Program-made: the position numbers and the translations under genes
Source of the DNA: Haliscomenobacter sp.
Lineage (GTDB): Bacteria > Bacteroidota > Bacteroidia > Chitinophagales > Saprospiraceae
Direction: 5' to 3'
Assembly: GCF_016718685.1 (NCBI RefSeq)
Contig: NZ_JADKCX010000034.1
Span: 1 to 64,000 of the forward strand
DNA: 64,000 nucleotides
Notes under the pieces: model-generated
The model's database searches: none
Told to the model about the DNA's origin: nothing
What the model saw: the letters and a program-made list of their open reading frames with translations, nothing else
Shown here: positions 38,456 through 47,152 of the stretch, piece by piece
How positions within the stretch are numbered: position 1 is the first letter of the stretch
Layout: each line of letters starts with the position of its first letter

Positions 38456-39847
38456 TCAAGATCGCTTGACGATTTGGGCGGTTAGACCCGCTTCCGAAAC
38501 AATTTTGTTGCCTACATAGATCGTTCCTTGCATTTGGCAAATCCCGCGACGGATGGGTGCCAGTAGCTCCATTTTTATCACTAGGGTATCACCCGGCGCT
38601 ACTTTACTTTTAAATTTAGCTTCTTCGATCTTTAAAAAGTAAGTATCCCAGTTTCCCGGATCTGCCACGGTGGACAAGGCCAGTATCCCGCCAGTTTGTG
38701 CCATTGCCTCGATTTGAAGTACACCGGGAAAAACAGGGTTGCCAGGAAAATGTCCTTGGAAGAATCCTTCGTTAAAAGTAACATTTTTTATGCCAACTAC
38801 ATGACTATTTGATAGCTCGATAATTTTGTCAACTAGCAGAAAAGGGTACCGGTGAGGCAACCAGCTGGCAACTTTTACGGTGTCAAACAAGGGTTCTTTA
38901 TCGGGGTCGTATTTGGGTTTTCCTTTGAGTTTGCGGTCTTCCAGGTATTGTTTCTTCAAGAGTTTGGTAAACTCATAATTGGCGGTGTGCCCGGGTTTAG
39001 TGGCAACTATTTTTCCCTTGATGGGTTTGCCCAACAAAGAAATGTCCCCAATCACATCGAGTAACTTGTGCCGGGCGGGTTCATTTTTGAACTGCAACTG
39101 CACGGTATTTAAGATTCCCTCCTTGTCAATTTTGATGCTGGGTTTGCCCAGTTTGGTCGCCAGGTTATCCAATTCTTCCTGTTCAACGGGGCGGTCAGCA
39201 ATCACAATGGCATTGTCGAGGTCTCCTCCTTTGATCAGGTTTTGACTAAAGAGGGCCTCCACTTCATGGAGAAACACAAAAGTCCGGCAAGGTGCGATAT
39301 CTGTTTCGTAGTCGTCGAGGCTATAGAGTTGGGCATATTGTTGACCCAGAACCTTGGAGTTGAAATCAATCATGGTGATGACTTCGAAACCGTCGTGGGG
39401 AAGGGCCATCAGTTCTGCGCCCGTGGCCTCATCCCGATAGGTGATGGGTTCGGTAATTTCGAAATATTCCCGATCTGCTTCCTGGTCTTCGGTCCCAGCT
39501 TCACTCAGGGCCTTGACAAAGTGGAAAGCGCTGCCATCCAAAATAGGAACTTCCGGGCCATCGATGGTCATCAAAATGTTGTCAATGCCCAATCCAACCA
39601 ATGCGGATAAAACGTGTTCGATGGTACTGACCTGCGCTTCGTCTGATTTAATGGTGGTGCCACGGGTAGTAGAAATGACCCGACTAACATCGGCATTCAC
39701 AATAGGCTGGCCTGATAAATCTACCCGTTGGAATTTATGGCCATGATTTTCCGGTGCTGGGTTGAAGGTCAAAGTTACAACTTTACCCGTGTGCAAGCCC
39801 ACTCCACTCAGCGAGGTGGCTTTTTTAATGGTACGTTGTTTGGTCAT
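38456..39847 (-). CDS. lpxC-fabZ: Bifunctional LpxC deacetylase / FabZ dehydratase
   Basis: This 463-residue fusion is characteristic of Bacteroidota. The LpxC part (residues 1-300) deacetylates UDP-3-O-acyl-GlcNAc; zinc ligands include His78 in STIEHVLSAL and the HKLLDVIGD motif, with GHTANY further on. The FabZ part (residues ~320-463) dehydrates 3-hydroxyacyl-ACP; LPHRYPFLLVDKI holds the catalytic His and PGVLQIEAMAQTGG the Glu. The fusion joins the lipid A and fatty acid branch points. A -7 box lies 27 bp before the start. Confidence 0.98.
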   Translation of the reverse strand: MTKQRTIKKATSLSGVGLHTGKVVTLTFNPAPENHGHKFQRVDLSGQPIVNADVSRVISTTRGTTIKSDEAQVSTIEHVLSALVGLGIDNILMTIDGPEVPILDGSAFHFVKALSEAGTEDQEADREYFEITEPITYRDEATGAELMALPHDGFEVITMIDFNSKVLGQQYAQLYSLDDYETDIAPCRTFVFLHEVEALFSQNLIKGGDLDNAIVIADRPVEQEELDNLATKLGKPSIKIDKEGILNTVQLQFKNEPARHKLLDVIGDISLLGKPIKGKIVATKPGHTANYEFTKLLKKQYLEDRKLKGKPKYDPDKEPLFDTVKVASWLPHRYPFLLVDKIIELSNSHVVGIKNVTFNEGFFQGHFPGNPVFPGVLQIEAMAQTGGILALSTVADPGNWDTYFLKIEEAKFKSKVAPGDTLVIKMELLAPIRRGICQMQGTIYVGNKIVSEAGLTAQIVKRS

Positions 39848-39873
39848 AATGAGTGTCTGCTGAGATGATTACG

Positions 39874-39881
39874 CAAAAGTA
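39874..39881 (-). promoter_or_regulatory. Bacteroidota -7 promoter box for lpxC-fabZ
   Basis: On the minus strand TACTTTTG matches TAnnTTTG, 26 bp before the lpxC-fabZ start. It suggests that lpxC-fabZ and lpxA can be transcribed apart from lpxD. Confidence 0.45.
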
Positions 39882-39921
39882 ATCGAATAATTATCAATTG
39901 AAAAATGCGGGTTGACTCGGG

Positions 39922-40956
39922 TCAATCCTCATTTTTGGACAGTTGTTTTTCCAGTTCGTGTAAACGTTTGGCCAACTCTGGAAGTTGTTTGAATATGGTA
40001 TGGGCACGAATAAATTGATGGTAATCGATGGCCGGATAACCAAACAGGGCCTGGTTGGGTTCTTTGACATTGGAAGCAACGCCACTTTTGCCTTGAACTC
40101 GTGTTCCATCTGCCACTTTGAGGTGACCCGCCACGGCAACCTGGCCGCCAATCTGGCAATTTTTCCCCACTTTTGAACTCCCCGCTACCCCGGCCTGGGC
40201 AGCAATGACGGTATCTTCACCAATCTCTACGTTGTGGGCAATCTGTACCAAATTATCCAGTTTTACCCCTCTGCGGAGAATGGTAGAGCCGATTGATGCC
40301 CGGTCAACCGTTGAATTGGCGCCAATTTCTACGTCATCTTCAATGATCACATTGCCAATCTGGTTGATCTTTTTGTAAGATCCGTCTTCTTGTTGTGCAA
40401 ACCCAAAACCATCGGCACCAATAACTACCCCCGGATGAAACACACAACGTTGACCGATGCTGCATTCATGGAGTATTTTGACGCCAACCTGAAAACGGCA
40501 ATCAGCACCAATTTTGCTACCACGGCCAATGAATACCTGCGCTTCGATGTAAACATTGTCGCCAATTTCTACGTCTTCTTCAATGATGGTGAGCGGGCCA
40601 ATCGAAATGTTTTGGCCCAGTTTAGCACTCGGATGGATGATGCTTTGTGGATGTATTCCGCTGGATTTGGGCGCGGGTGCACCAAATTTCTCCAACAACA
40701 AAGCAATACAGGCATATACATCGTCCACGCGGATCAATGTAGCTTGAATCGGTGATTTAGGCTGAAAATTTCGGTTGACCAGTACTGCACTTGCAGAGGT
40801 AGTATACAGGTAAGGCTCATATTTGGCATTACCTAGAAAGGTGATTACACCTGCTCCACCTTCTTCTATTTTTCCAGGACGTGTTAACCTAAGGTCTGGG
40901 TCGCCTTCAATCGTTCCGTTTAGTAAGCTTGCGAGATCTTTTACTGTAATTTCCAT
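39922..40956 (-). CDS. lpxD: UDP-3-O-(3-hydroxyacyl)glucosamine N-acyltransferase
   Basis: This 344-residue protein has an N-terminal uridine-binding domain (residues 1-100), then hexapeptide repeats forming the left-handed beta-helix. The catalytic His241 is in VQIAHNVEIGED. It adds the second acyl chain in lipid A synthesis. The C-terminal helix (LPELAKRLHELEKQLSK) is usual. It is divergent from hemC, and a -7 box sits only a few bases before the ATG. Confidence 0.97.
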   Translation of the reverse strand: MEITVKDLASLLNGTIEGDPDLRLTRPGKIEEGGAGVITFLGNAKYEPYLYTTSASAVLVNRNFQPKSPIQATLIRVDDVYACIALLLEKFGAPAPKSSGIHPQSIIHPSAKLGQNISIGPLTIIEEDVEIGDNVYIEAQVFIGRGSKIGADCRFQVGVKILHECSIGQRCVFHPGVVIGADGFGFAQQEDGSYKKINQIGNVIIEDDVEIGANSTVDRASIGSTILRRGVKLDNLVQIAHNVEIGEDTVIAAQAGVAGSSKVGKNCQIGGQVAVAGHLKVADGTRVQGKSGVASNVKEPNQALFGYPAIDYHQFIRAHTIFKQLPELAKRLHELEKQLSKNED

Positions 40957-40961
40957 GGGCG

Positions 40962-40969
40962 CAAAGATA
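40962..40969 (-). promoter_or_regulatory. Bacteroidota -7 box at the lpxD start
   Basis: TATCTTTG on the minus strand matches TAnnTTTG. Its edge is only five bases before the lpxD ATG, so the transcript could begin at or near the start codon (leaderless). Confidence 0.45.
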
Positions 40970-41011
40970 GAAAAGTTATCGTTTATCCGTTAATCAGTAA
41001 ACAATCATAAC

Positions 41012-41039
41012 TTTGCTAAGTGTTGGAACCTTATCTTTG
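41012..41039 (+). promoter_or_regulatory. hemC promoter (-33 TTTG, -7 TATCTTTG)
   Basis: The -7 box TATCTTTG (41032-41039) fits TAnnTTTG exactly, and TTTG at 41012-41015 is a plausible -33 element 16 bp upstream. The hemC start is 20 bp downstream. Confidence 0.55.
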
Positions 41040-41059
41040 TTCGCAAAAAGTTTATTCCA

Positions 41060-41962
41060 TTGGACCGAACCATACGCATTGGTACCCGCGGCAGCAAATT
41101 AGCGCTGTGGCAAGCCGAATTCACCCGTGAAAAACTACGCGAAGCGGGCTACGCTTCGGAATTGGTGATCATCAAAACGACTGGAGACAATACCCAGCAC
41201 CTCAACCTCAGTTTTGATAAAATTGAAGGCAAAGGTTTTTTTACCAAAGAAATTGAAGATGCACTCCTGCGTGGAGATGTAGATATGGCGGTGCATTCCA
41301 TGAAGGACATGCCCACCAGTTCGCCGGATGGCCTGGTGCTCACGGCGGTTTCTTACCGTGAAGATCCCGCTGATTGGCTCCTGGTACGCAAAGAAAGCCT
41401 GGAAGAAGGACAGCGGTTTCAGTTGAAACAAAACCCGATTGTGGGCACTTCTTCGGCGCGCCGCAAAGCCCAGATCCTGGATATGCGCCCAGATGCAAGC
41501 CTCAAAGATATCCGGGGCAATGTGCCTACCCGGGTGGATAAGTTGTTGCAAGGCGAGTTTGATGCCATCATGTTGGCAGCGGCGGGTTTGAGCCGACTGG
41601 AACTCGACCTCAGCGCGGTACACGTTGTCAAATTTGACCCACGGGAGTTTATCCCTGCTCCGGCGCAAGGCGTCCTGGCTTACCAAACTTGTGCCGAAGA
41701 CAAAGTCATGCGCAAGGCACTGCAACACCTGCACCACTCCGACGTGAGTTTGGTGACCAATATTGAGCGCCGTATTCTGCAATTGATGGAAGGGGGCTGC
41801 CAAATGCCCCTTGGTGTGTATTGTGAACATGATGCTGCGGGCAATTACCACGTCTGGGCTGCCAAAGCCGATGCCTGGAATGCACCCGTCAAAAAAGTAC
41901 GCCAGTCTTCCAGCACCAGTTATATGCTGGCGGAGAAGGTGGCGGAGGAGTTGAAAAAATAG
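41060..41962 (+). CDS. hemC: Hydroxymethylbilane synthase (porphobilinogen deaminase)
   Basis: HemC polymerises four porphobilinogens to hydroxymethylbilane in heme synthesis. The 300-residue protein begins with the family's RTIRIGTRGSKLALWQ; the only sensible start codon is TTG at 41060. Cys247 in EGGCQMPLGVY holds the dipyrromethane cofactor. hemD follows, separated by a repeat hairpin that begins at the hemC stop codon. Confidence 0.96.
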   Translation: MDRTIRIGTRGSKLALWQAEFTREKLREAGYASELVIIKTTGDNTQHLNLSFDKIEGKGFFTKEIEDALLRGDVDMAVHSMKDMPTSSPDGLVLTAVSYREDPADWLLVRKESLEEGQRFQLKQNPIVGTSSARRKAQILDMRPDASLKDIRGNVPTRVDKLLQGEFDAIMLAAAGLSRLELDLSAVHVVKFDPREFIPAPAQGVLAYQTCAEDKVMRKALQHLHHSDVSLVTNIERRILQLMEGGCQMPLGVYCEHDAAGNYHVWAAKADAWNAPVKKVRQSSSTSYMLAEKVAEELKK

Positions 41963-42030
41963 GGCTCGGGGGTTCGAGGGTTCGAGGGTTATTGCACCCC
42001 CGAACCTCCGAACATCGAACCCCCAAACCC
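41962..42030. repeat. Gene-end inverted repeat (GGTTCGAGG words)
   Basis: GGGCTCGGGGGTTCGAGGG-type sequence on the left (41962-41990) faces CCCCCGAACCTCCGAAC-type sequence on the right (41996-42030). It begins at the last base of the hemC stop codon and shares its words with the element at 19758-19847. Confidence 0.75.
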
Positions 42031-42045
42031 CCAAACCCTACTACC

Positions 42046-42723
42046 ATGACCATCTTCATCTCCCGACAACTAAGCCCGGACAGCCCCTTCTACCATCTGC
42101 TTCCCGCCGATAAGGTAAAGATCATTGGGGAGTCTTTGGTTGCTTTCGAGGCGTTGGAGTTCGGTACTTTGCCGGAAGTAGATTGGTGTTTCTTTTCAAG
42201 CCGCAATGCTGTGCATTTTTTTTTTCAAGGCCTAAAAGTGGCGGGACTCAATTTACCTTCGGCTGTAAAACTGGCTGTGCTGGGTGACGGAACGGCCAAG
42301 GCCTTGAAACAACAAGGCCATGTTGCCGATTTTGCCGGAAATGGAGACCCCCAAACGGTAGGAGAGGCCTTCGGTGTCGTGGCAGCGGGTCAAAACGTTT
42401 TGTTTCCTCGGGCTGCCCAATCTCGCGAGAGCATTCAAAAAATATTGGCCAATGTTGTAACCATCTTCGATTTGGTGGTTTATAATAATGTACCCCGTAC
42501 CGATTTTGTCTTGCCCGCAGCGGATGTGCTGGTGTTTACCAGTCCGCTCAATGCGCAGGCGTATTTTGCCTCTTACCCCCAACAGGATGGACAAACTACC
42601 GTAGCAATCGGACAAACTACCTTACAGGCCCTGACCGAACTTGGCCTAAAAAATGTATATACAGCGGCTACTCCCACGGAGGAAGTGCTGGCAGAAATTT
42701 GTAAATCACTGCTTGCGATATGA
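42046..42723 (+). CDS. hemD: Uroporphyrinogen-III synthase
   Basis: The ATG at 42046 gives 225 residues; earlier in-frame codons translate the hairpin and are rejected. The two-lobed HemD pattern is weak as usual, but WCFFSSRNAVHFFF and the C-terminal TVAIGQTTLQALTELGLKN match, as does the position right after hemC. It closes and inverts ring D to form uroporphyrinogen III. It overlaps the next lipoprotein gene by 4 bp (ATGA). Confidence 0.85.
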   Translation: MTIFISRQLSPDSPFYHLLPADKVKIIGESLVAFEALEFGTLPEVDWCFFSSRNAVHFFFQGLKVAGLNLPSAVKLAVLGDGTAKALKQQGHVADFAGNGDPQTVGEAFGVVAAGQNVLFPRAAQSRESIQKILANVVTIFDLVVYNNVPRTDFVLPAADVLVFTSPLNAQAYFASYPQQDGQTTVAIGQTTLQALTELGLKNVYTAATPTEEVLAEICKSLLAI

Positions 42724-43136
42724 AGATCAAATCGAAAATAACCTACCTTCTTCCCCTCCTGATGCTTTTGGTCTTTGCGTGTAAGCCCCGCAAAGCCGAT
42801 TACTCCGAGTTCAACCAGTTTTACGCAAAATTCATGCAGGATTCCCTGTTTCAAGTGCAGCACATCAATTTCCCACTGGAAGGTATCCCCGATAACGCCT
42901 CAAGTTATAGCGACGACCTCAATGCCTTTCGCTGGACGGCAGACAACTGGCGCATGCATCGCCCCATCGATTTTGCCCAAACCAAATTTGAACAAAATTT
43001 TCAAACCATCGGAGATGAGCTGATCATTGAAAACCTCAGCGATCCCCAATCGGGTTACGGCATGATCCGTCGCTGGGCCAAACTCGGCGGCGAGTGGTCG
43101 CTGATTTATTATGCGGGCATCAATCCGATCCGTTAG
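42720..43136 (+). CDS. Lipoprotein, DUF4348-like
   Basis: This 138-residue protein has a lipoprotein signal ending in LVFAC (Cys21). The mature part starts with FNQFYAKFMQDSLFQVQHIN and continues as a small alpha/beta domain like DUF4348 proteins of Bacteroidota. The function is unknown. The 4-bp overlap with hemD indicates co-expression, without a clear link to heme synthesis. Confidence 0.7.
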   Translation: MKIKSKITYLLPLLMLLVFACKPRKADYSEFNQFYAKFMQDSLFQVQHINFPLEGIPDNASSYSDDLNAFRWTADNWRMHRPIDFAQTKFEQNFQTIGDELIIENLSDPQSGYGMIRRWAKLGGEWSLIYYAGINPIR

Positions 43137-43138
43137 AA

Positions 43139-43187
43139 ACGTAATAGTTTAGCACCTCGCCTTCGGCGAAGTGCTAAACTATTACGT
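43139..43187. terminator. Perfect 17-bp gene-end hairpin
   Basis: ACGTAATAGTTTAGCAC (43139-43155) and GTGCTAAACTATTACGT (43171-43187) are exact complements, with an inner CGCC/GGCG. There is no T tail. The GTTTAGCAC word with its CGCC-rich part is shared with 1036-1186. Confidence 0.8.
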
Positions 43188-43210
43188 AGAAATAACAAAA
43201 CACCACACCC

Positions 43211-44147
43211 ATGTACAAACATACCACCGAAGCCTTTGGCGCTTTCACCAAACACATCCTGTTCTGCGAAAAAACGGGCAACAAACTGGCGGTTCTCCCC
43301 GAATATGGAGGGATTGTGCTGGAGCTTCAGCTCAAAGGCGTGAACGTAATAGATGCTTATCAAACGCCGCAGGAGGTGATCAACAATTCTTGGTCGAAAA
43401 ACACGGTATTGTATCCCTTCCCCAATCGTTTGAAAGATGGCAGCTACCACTGGGCTGGAAAATCCTATCGTTTTTTTGCCAATGAATCGCTTACCAATAC
43501 CGCCTTGCATGGCTTTGGTCAGGATAAACCCATGAAAGTAACCATGGTGGAAGCCGAAGAAAGCAGCGCGGTCTTCACCTGTTTGTACACCGACTACGGT
43601 ACAGATGAAGCCTATCCTTTTCGCTTCAGTGTGGAGATGACGTTTACCCTTGCCGACGATACCGGGTTTACCCTGCCAATTGGCTTTCCGCAACCACGAT
43701 GAGCAGTCGATTCCGGCGGGTTTGGGTTGGCATCCTTATTTTACGCTAGGCCCTAAAGCCGATGCGTTTAAACTACAAATGCCGGAATGCGAACTGGTGG
43801 GCATCGATGAACGGATGCTCCCGACGGGCAAGACTTACGAATACGATGAGTTCAGTACCTTGCGCCCGGTGGGCATCACTGTGCTCGACAATTGTTTTGC
43901 ACTACCGGTACAAGAGGGAAAAGCAGAGGTACTTCTGCAAGGCGAACGCGGCACCTTGCACTATTGGCAAGAAACGGGCGCGGGCAAGTACAATTTTCTC
44001 CAGGTCTTTATCCCGCCCTTGCGCCACTGCATCGCCCTAGAGCCGATGACTTGTGCACCAGATGCTTTTAACAATGGCATGGGGCTGGCCAGGTTGGAGC
44101 CGGGGGCAATGTTGAAGGGGAGTTTTGGGGTTTGGGTGGAGAGCTGA
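43211..44147 (+). CDS. Aldose 1-epimerase family protein (frameshift)
   Basis: The beta-sandwich galactose mutarotase fold is recognised from GGIVLELQLKGVNVIDAY, TALHGFG, GLGWHPYFTLGP (active-site His) and FIPPLRHCIALEPMT (active-site Glu). These enzymes interconvert sugar anomers. A one-base shift at about 43675-43690 joins ADDTGFTLP to AFRNHDEQSIPAGLGWHPYF. Corrected length is about 312 residues, with no signal peptide. Its stop is 1 bp from the stop of the convergent surface protein gene. Confidence 0.85.
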
Positions 44148-44148
44148 T

Positions 44149-46803
44149 TTACCGCATCAACAACACATCCCCTTTCGCCGTCTGCAATTGCCCATCCACC
44201 AATTCTACTGTCACCACATACGTATACACGTCCGGGCGCAGGTCCAGTCCTTTGTAGCGCCCATCCCAGCCGCGGCGGCCTTCGTTGGGCAGGTAGTCCT
44301 GATCCTGGTGGATCATTAGGCCCCAGCGGTTGTAAATCTGGATGCTGACAATCCGGCGAATTTGATCGCGGTTGCCGTGTATCACCAAAAGGTCGTTCAG
44401 GCCATCGCCATTGGGTGAAAAAGCATTGGGCACATACAAGTCAATTTGGAGATTGACCTTAACGTTGACAAATGCCGCCCCAATACATCCAAAAATATCC
44501 TCCATTTGAATGGTATACGTATCGTTTTTCAGCGCATTCAATTTGGGCTTGAGGCAATCCGTACAACTCAAACCCGTTTCGGGCAGCCATTTGATGGTTT
44601 TGACCAAACTCTCGGGGATGTTGAGTTTCGGGCTAAGGGTATATTCTTGCCCCAACTCCAATAAAACAGTCGGATCAAGTTCAACCATTTCATCAAAACG
44701 CGAAGGCATGATGAAATTTTGGGAGATTTGGCAGCCTCCGGCGTCCTGAATGCGCAAGTCGTAGCGCTCTCCAGAATTGAGCTGGCTGAACACCTGCTCA
44801 TTTTGAAAAGGAGCACCATTGATGCTGTACAAATAAGGAGGAGTACCCCCCGAGGCCGCAAACGAAATAAATGGCCCGCTGAACTCCTGGCAATCGAAGC
44901 TAATCGAGTCCAGCAATGGAGGTTCCTTAAGTTCAACTTCCAGATTGGTAAAACAGCCATTGGCATCGGTGATGGTTACGCCATATTTTCCAGCCGCCAG
45001 GTTTTGGGCTTCGGCATCGGTATCGGCGCTGCCACTCCAATTGAATCGATAAGGCGCAGTTCCCCCCGCAGCATCGATGTGAATGGAGCCGTCATTGGCG
45101 GCAAAACAACTCACTTGTTTAGCACTGGCGAGGGTTTTGATTTGGTAGTTGCGTATTTCGGCTCTTCCACTCACATTCCCTTCACATATGGCGTCGCGAA
45201 AATTCAGCAATTCAATCCGTCCTTCCTGATTGGTATTGATGACGTAAGGGTTGTCGAAGGTTTCGATGCTTTGTTGGGCGACACCGTTTACGGCATAGGT
45301 AAATTTATATGGCGCGAAGCCCGTAAAGTAGATGGGAATTGAAACGGTATCGTTGAAGCAGACCTCACGCAAACTGTTGAGCCGCGCTTGAGGGGGCTTA
45401 CGGCGTCGCACAATCACCGCATCGTCGATAACCCGTCCACACAAATCGCGCATGTTGAGCCGGTAAGTGGTATCCACATTGGCAATGGCTTTGAACGTGG
45501 CCAAGGTATCCCCATTTGACCAGCGAATGTGATACGGAGGCACCCCTCCGCTGGGGCTAAGCTGCAACAGTACCGTATCGCCAATACAAGATTCCACCGT
45601 TTGTAAACCCGTTTCCAGGGGAGGAGGATCTTCGATGAACAAGCGCGCGGTATCGCTGATACAAGAACAAGGGAAATCCAGTTCCAGGATGATGTCTTCC
45701 AAACCTTCATTGATTTGATCCAGGATGGATTCAATTTTAATGGTGGTGGAAACCTGACCACTGGGAATGGTTACCGAAGAGGGCAACGCATTAAAATCTA
45801 TCCCGGCTTTTGCGGCACTGGCATTGGCTACCCGAATCCCGATGGTCAGGGGAAGGGTAGTTTGGGTAGGATCTTTGCGGCTGACCATGAACTGGCCTTC
45901 GCTACAACCCTCCGTGATGGTATCTTCCTGGACGCCATTCCCTACAGCCAAATTGATGCTGCCTCCAATATTGAAACTCTCTGCTTCGAGAAAAACCGCA
46001 GAATCGAACTGGCCATCATTCACATCAGAAATCATCAGGCGCAGGTGGTAGGTCTGGCAAGGAACGAGTTTTAAGGTAGCGGTCATGACCCTGGTGAACC
46101 CATCGAATTGGATGTTGCCCAAATTGGGAGGCGCAGTCCAGGGGATACCGCAACGGTCGGCGTCATCTTTGAGTTCGTTACGGACAAAATAATTGGTATT
46201 GATGTTGTGGTTGATGGTGTTGATGGACACGTAATCCTGACTACCGGGCACCAGCGCAACGTTGATGGCATTGTTGCTAAAAGGGCCATTGATGCCGGGG
46301 CCGCTGACAAAAAAACCAAACACATCGTTGAAGTTGGAGCCAACAAACTCACAATATTCTTCGGAAGCAAAAACGTAGCGAAAGGTGACCAGCGAATCGA
46401 GGGGGGTAAAATCGAATTCAATCCCGACGGCATCTTGAATGTTGAGTTGTGACAATTGTTTCAGATCGGGATCGCCGGTTACATCTTTAAAGTCACCACT
46501 GGCGCGCCGGGAATCATTGGGGCCTTCACAGTTTTCGATGGGGCCAGTGGATAAAATCACCCCCCGATTGATGCCAATGATCGATTGGCCATTTTCAAAA
46601 TAACCAATGCCGGCATTGTTGCCAATTCCCTTGATGTTGAACGTGTTTTTACACGCTCCACCTACAAAGATATCCTGTACCAAACGCTCCACCGTATAGC
46701 GCTGAATGGCATCGATGCCAGCCATGGGTGCGGGAGCTTTGGCAGCAGGAGTTTGACTGAACATCTCGATTAACAAAAACGCAACGGAGGTAATATTCCA
46801 CAT
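44149..46803 (-). CDS. Choice-of-anchor L / gliding-associated surface protein, T9SS type B cargo
   Basis: This 884-residue protein starts near a weak hydrophobic N-terminus. Residues ~35-270 match the choice-of-anchor L domain (GVILSTGPIENCEGPND, FASEEYCEFVGSNFNDVFGF). A Calx-beta-like segment and SprB-type repeats follow (ANDGSIHIDAAGGTAPYRFN). The C-terminus is the gliding-motility-associated domain (VPNAFSPNGDGLNDLL, IYNRWG, GWDGRYKG), a type B sorting signal for the type IX system. It should be exported and attached to the surface, probably in adhesion or gliding. It is divergent from the repeat protein at 47153. Confidence 0.88.
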   Translation of the reverse strand: MWNITSVAFLLIEMFSQTPAAKAPAPMAGIDAIQRYTVERLVQDIFVGGACKNTFNIKGIGNNAGIGYFENGQSIIGINRGVILSTGPIENCEGPNDSRRASGDFKDVTGDPDLKQLSQLNIQDAVGIEFDFTPLDSLVTFRYVFASEEYCEFVGSNFNDVFGFFVSGPGINGPFSNNAINVALVPGSQDYVSINTINHNINTNYFVRNELKDDADRCGIPWTAPPNLGNIQFDGFTRVMTATLKLVPCQTYHLRLMISDVNDGQFDSAVFLEAESFNIGGSINLAVGNGVQEDTITEGCSEGQFMVSRKDPTQTTLPLTIGIRVANASAAKAGIDFNALPSSVTIPSGQVSTTIKIESILDQINEGLEDIILELDFPCSCISDTARLFIEDPPPLETGLQTVESCIGDTVLLQLSPSGGVPPYHIRWSNGDTLATFKAIANVDTTYRLNMRDLCGRVIDDAVIVRRRKPPQARLNSLREVCFNDTVSIPIYFTGFAPYKFTYAVNGVAQQSIETFDNPYVINTNQEGRIELLNFRDAICEGNVSGRAEIRNYQIKTLASAKQVSCFAANDGSIHIDAAGGTAPYRFNWSGSADTDAEAQNLAAGKYGVTITDANGCFTNLEVELKEPPLLDSISFDCQEFSGPFISFAASGGTPPYLYSINGAPFQNEQVFSQLNSGERYDLRIQDAGGCQISQNFIMPSRFDEMVELDPTVLLELGQEYTLSPKLNIPESLVKTIKWLPETGLSCTDCLKPKLNALKNDTYTIQMEDIFGCIGAAFVNVKVNLQIDLYVPNAFSPNGDGLNDLLVIHGNRDQIRRIVSIQIYNRWGLMIHQDQDYLPNEGRRGWDGRYKGLDLRPDVYTYVVTVELVDGQLQTAKGDVLLMR

Positions 46804-47152
46804 GGTTGTTTCAATCGGTCTTTGGAATTATAATTTTTGTTCCCAATAAAGGTACGCTTTAAACGTTATTAAAATTGCAGTGTTAACAGAAAAGGTTTTG
46901 TTCCCGCACACCTTCTATTCCCATTCTAACCTTTACAAGGTATCTTTCAAACTTTACACCAGTGCAAGTACACATCTATAACTAATTGGCTATATTTACG
47001 CTGCGTTTCTCCAGCGCTTATATAATTTTTTGTATCTTTAAGTGGCTATCTACACCCATCTATGCCCCCTTCGGCTATTGCTCGCAGAGTACTATGTTTA
47101 GTGCTCTGGTTATCATTGATTTATAATGAGGAAAATACACAATTGCTATCCA
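46804..47152. other. Intergenic region between divergent surface-protein genes
   Basis: This 349-bp AT-rich region should hold both promoters. A near-consensus -7 box TATCTTTA lies near 47033-47040, pointing toward the repeat protein gene. No gene, hairpin or RNA feature stands out. Confidence 0.45.
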
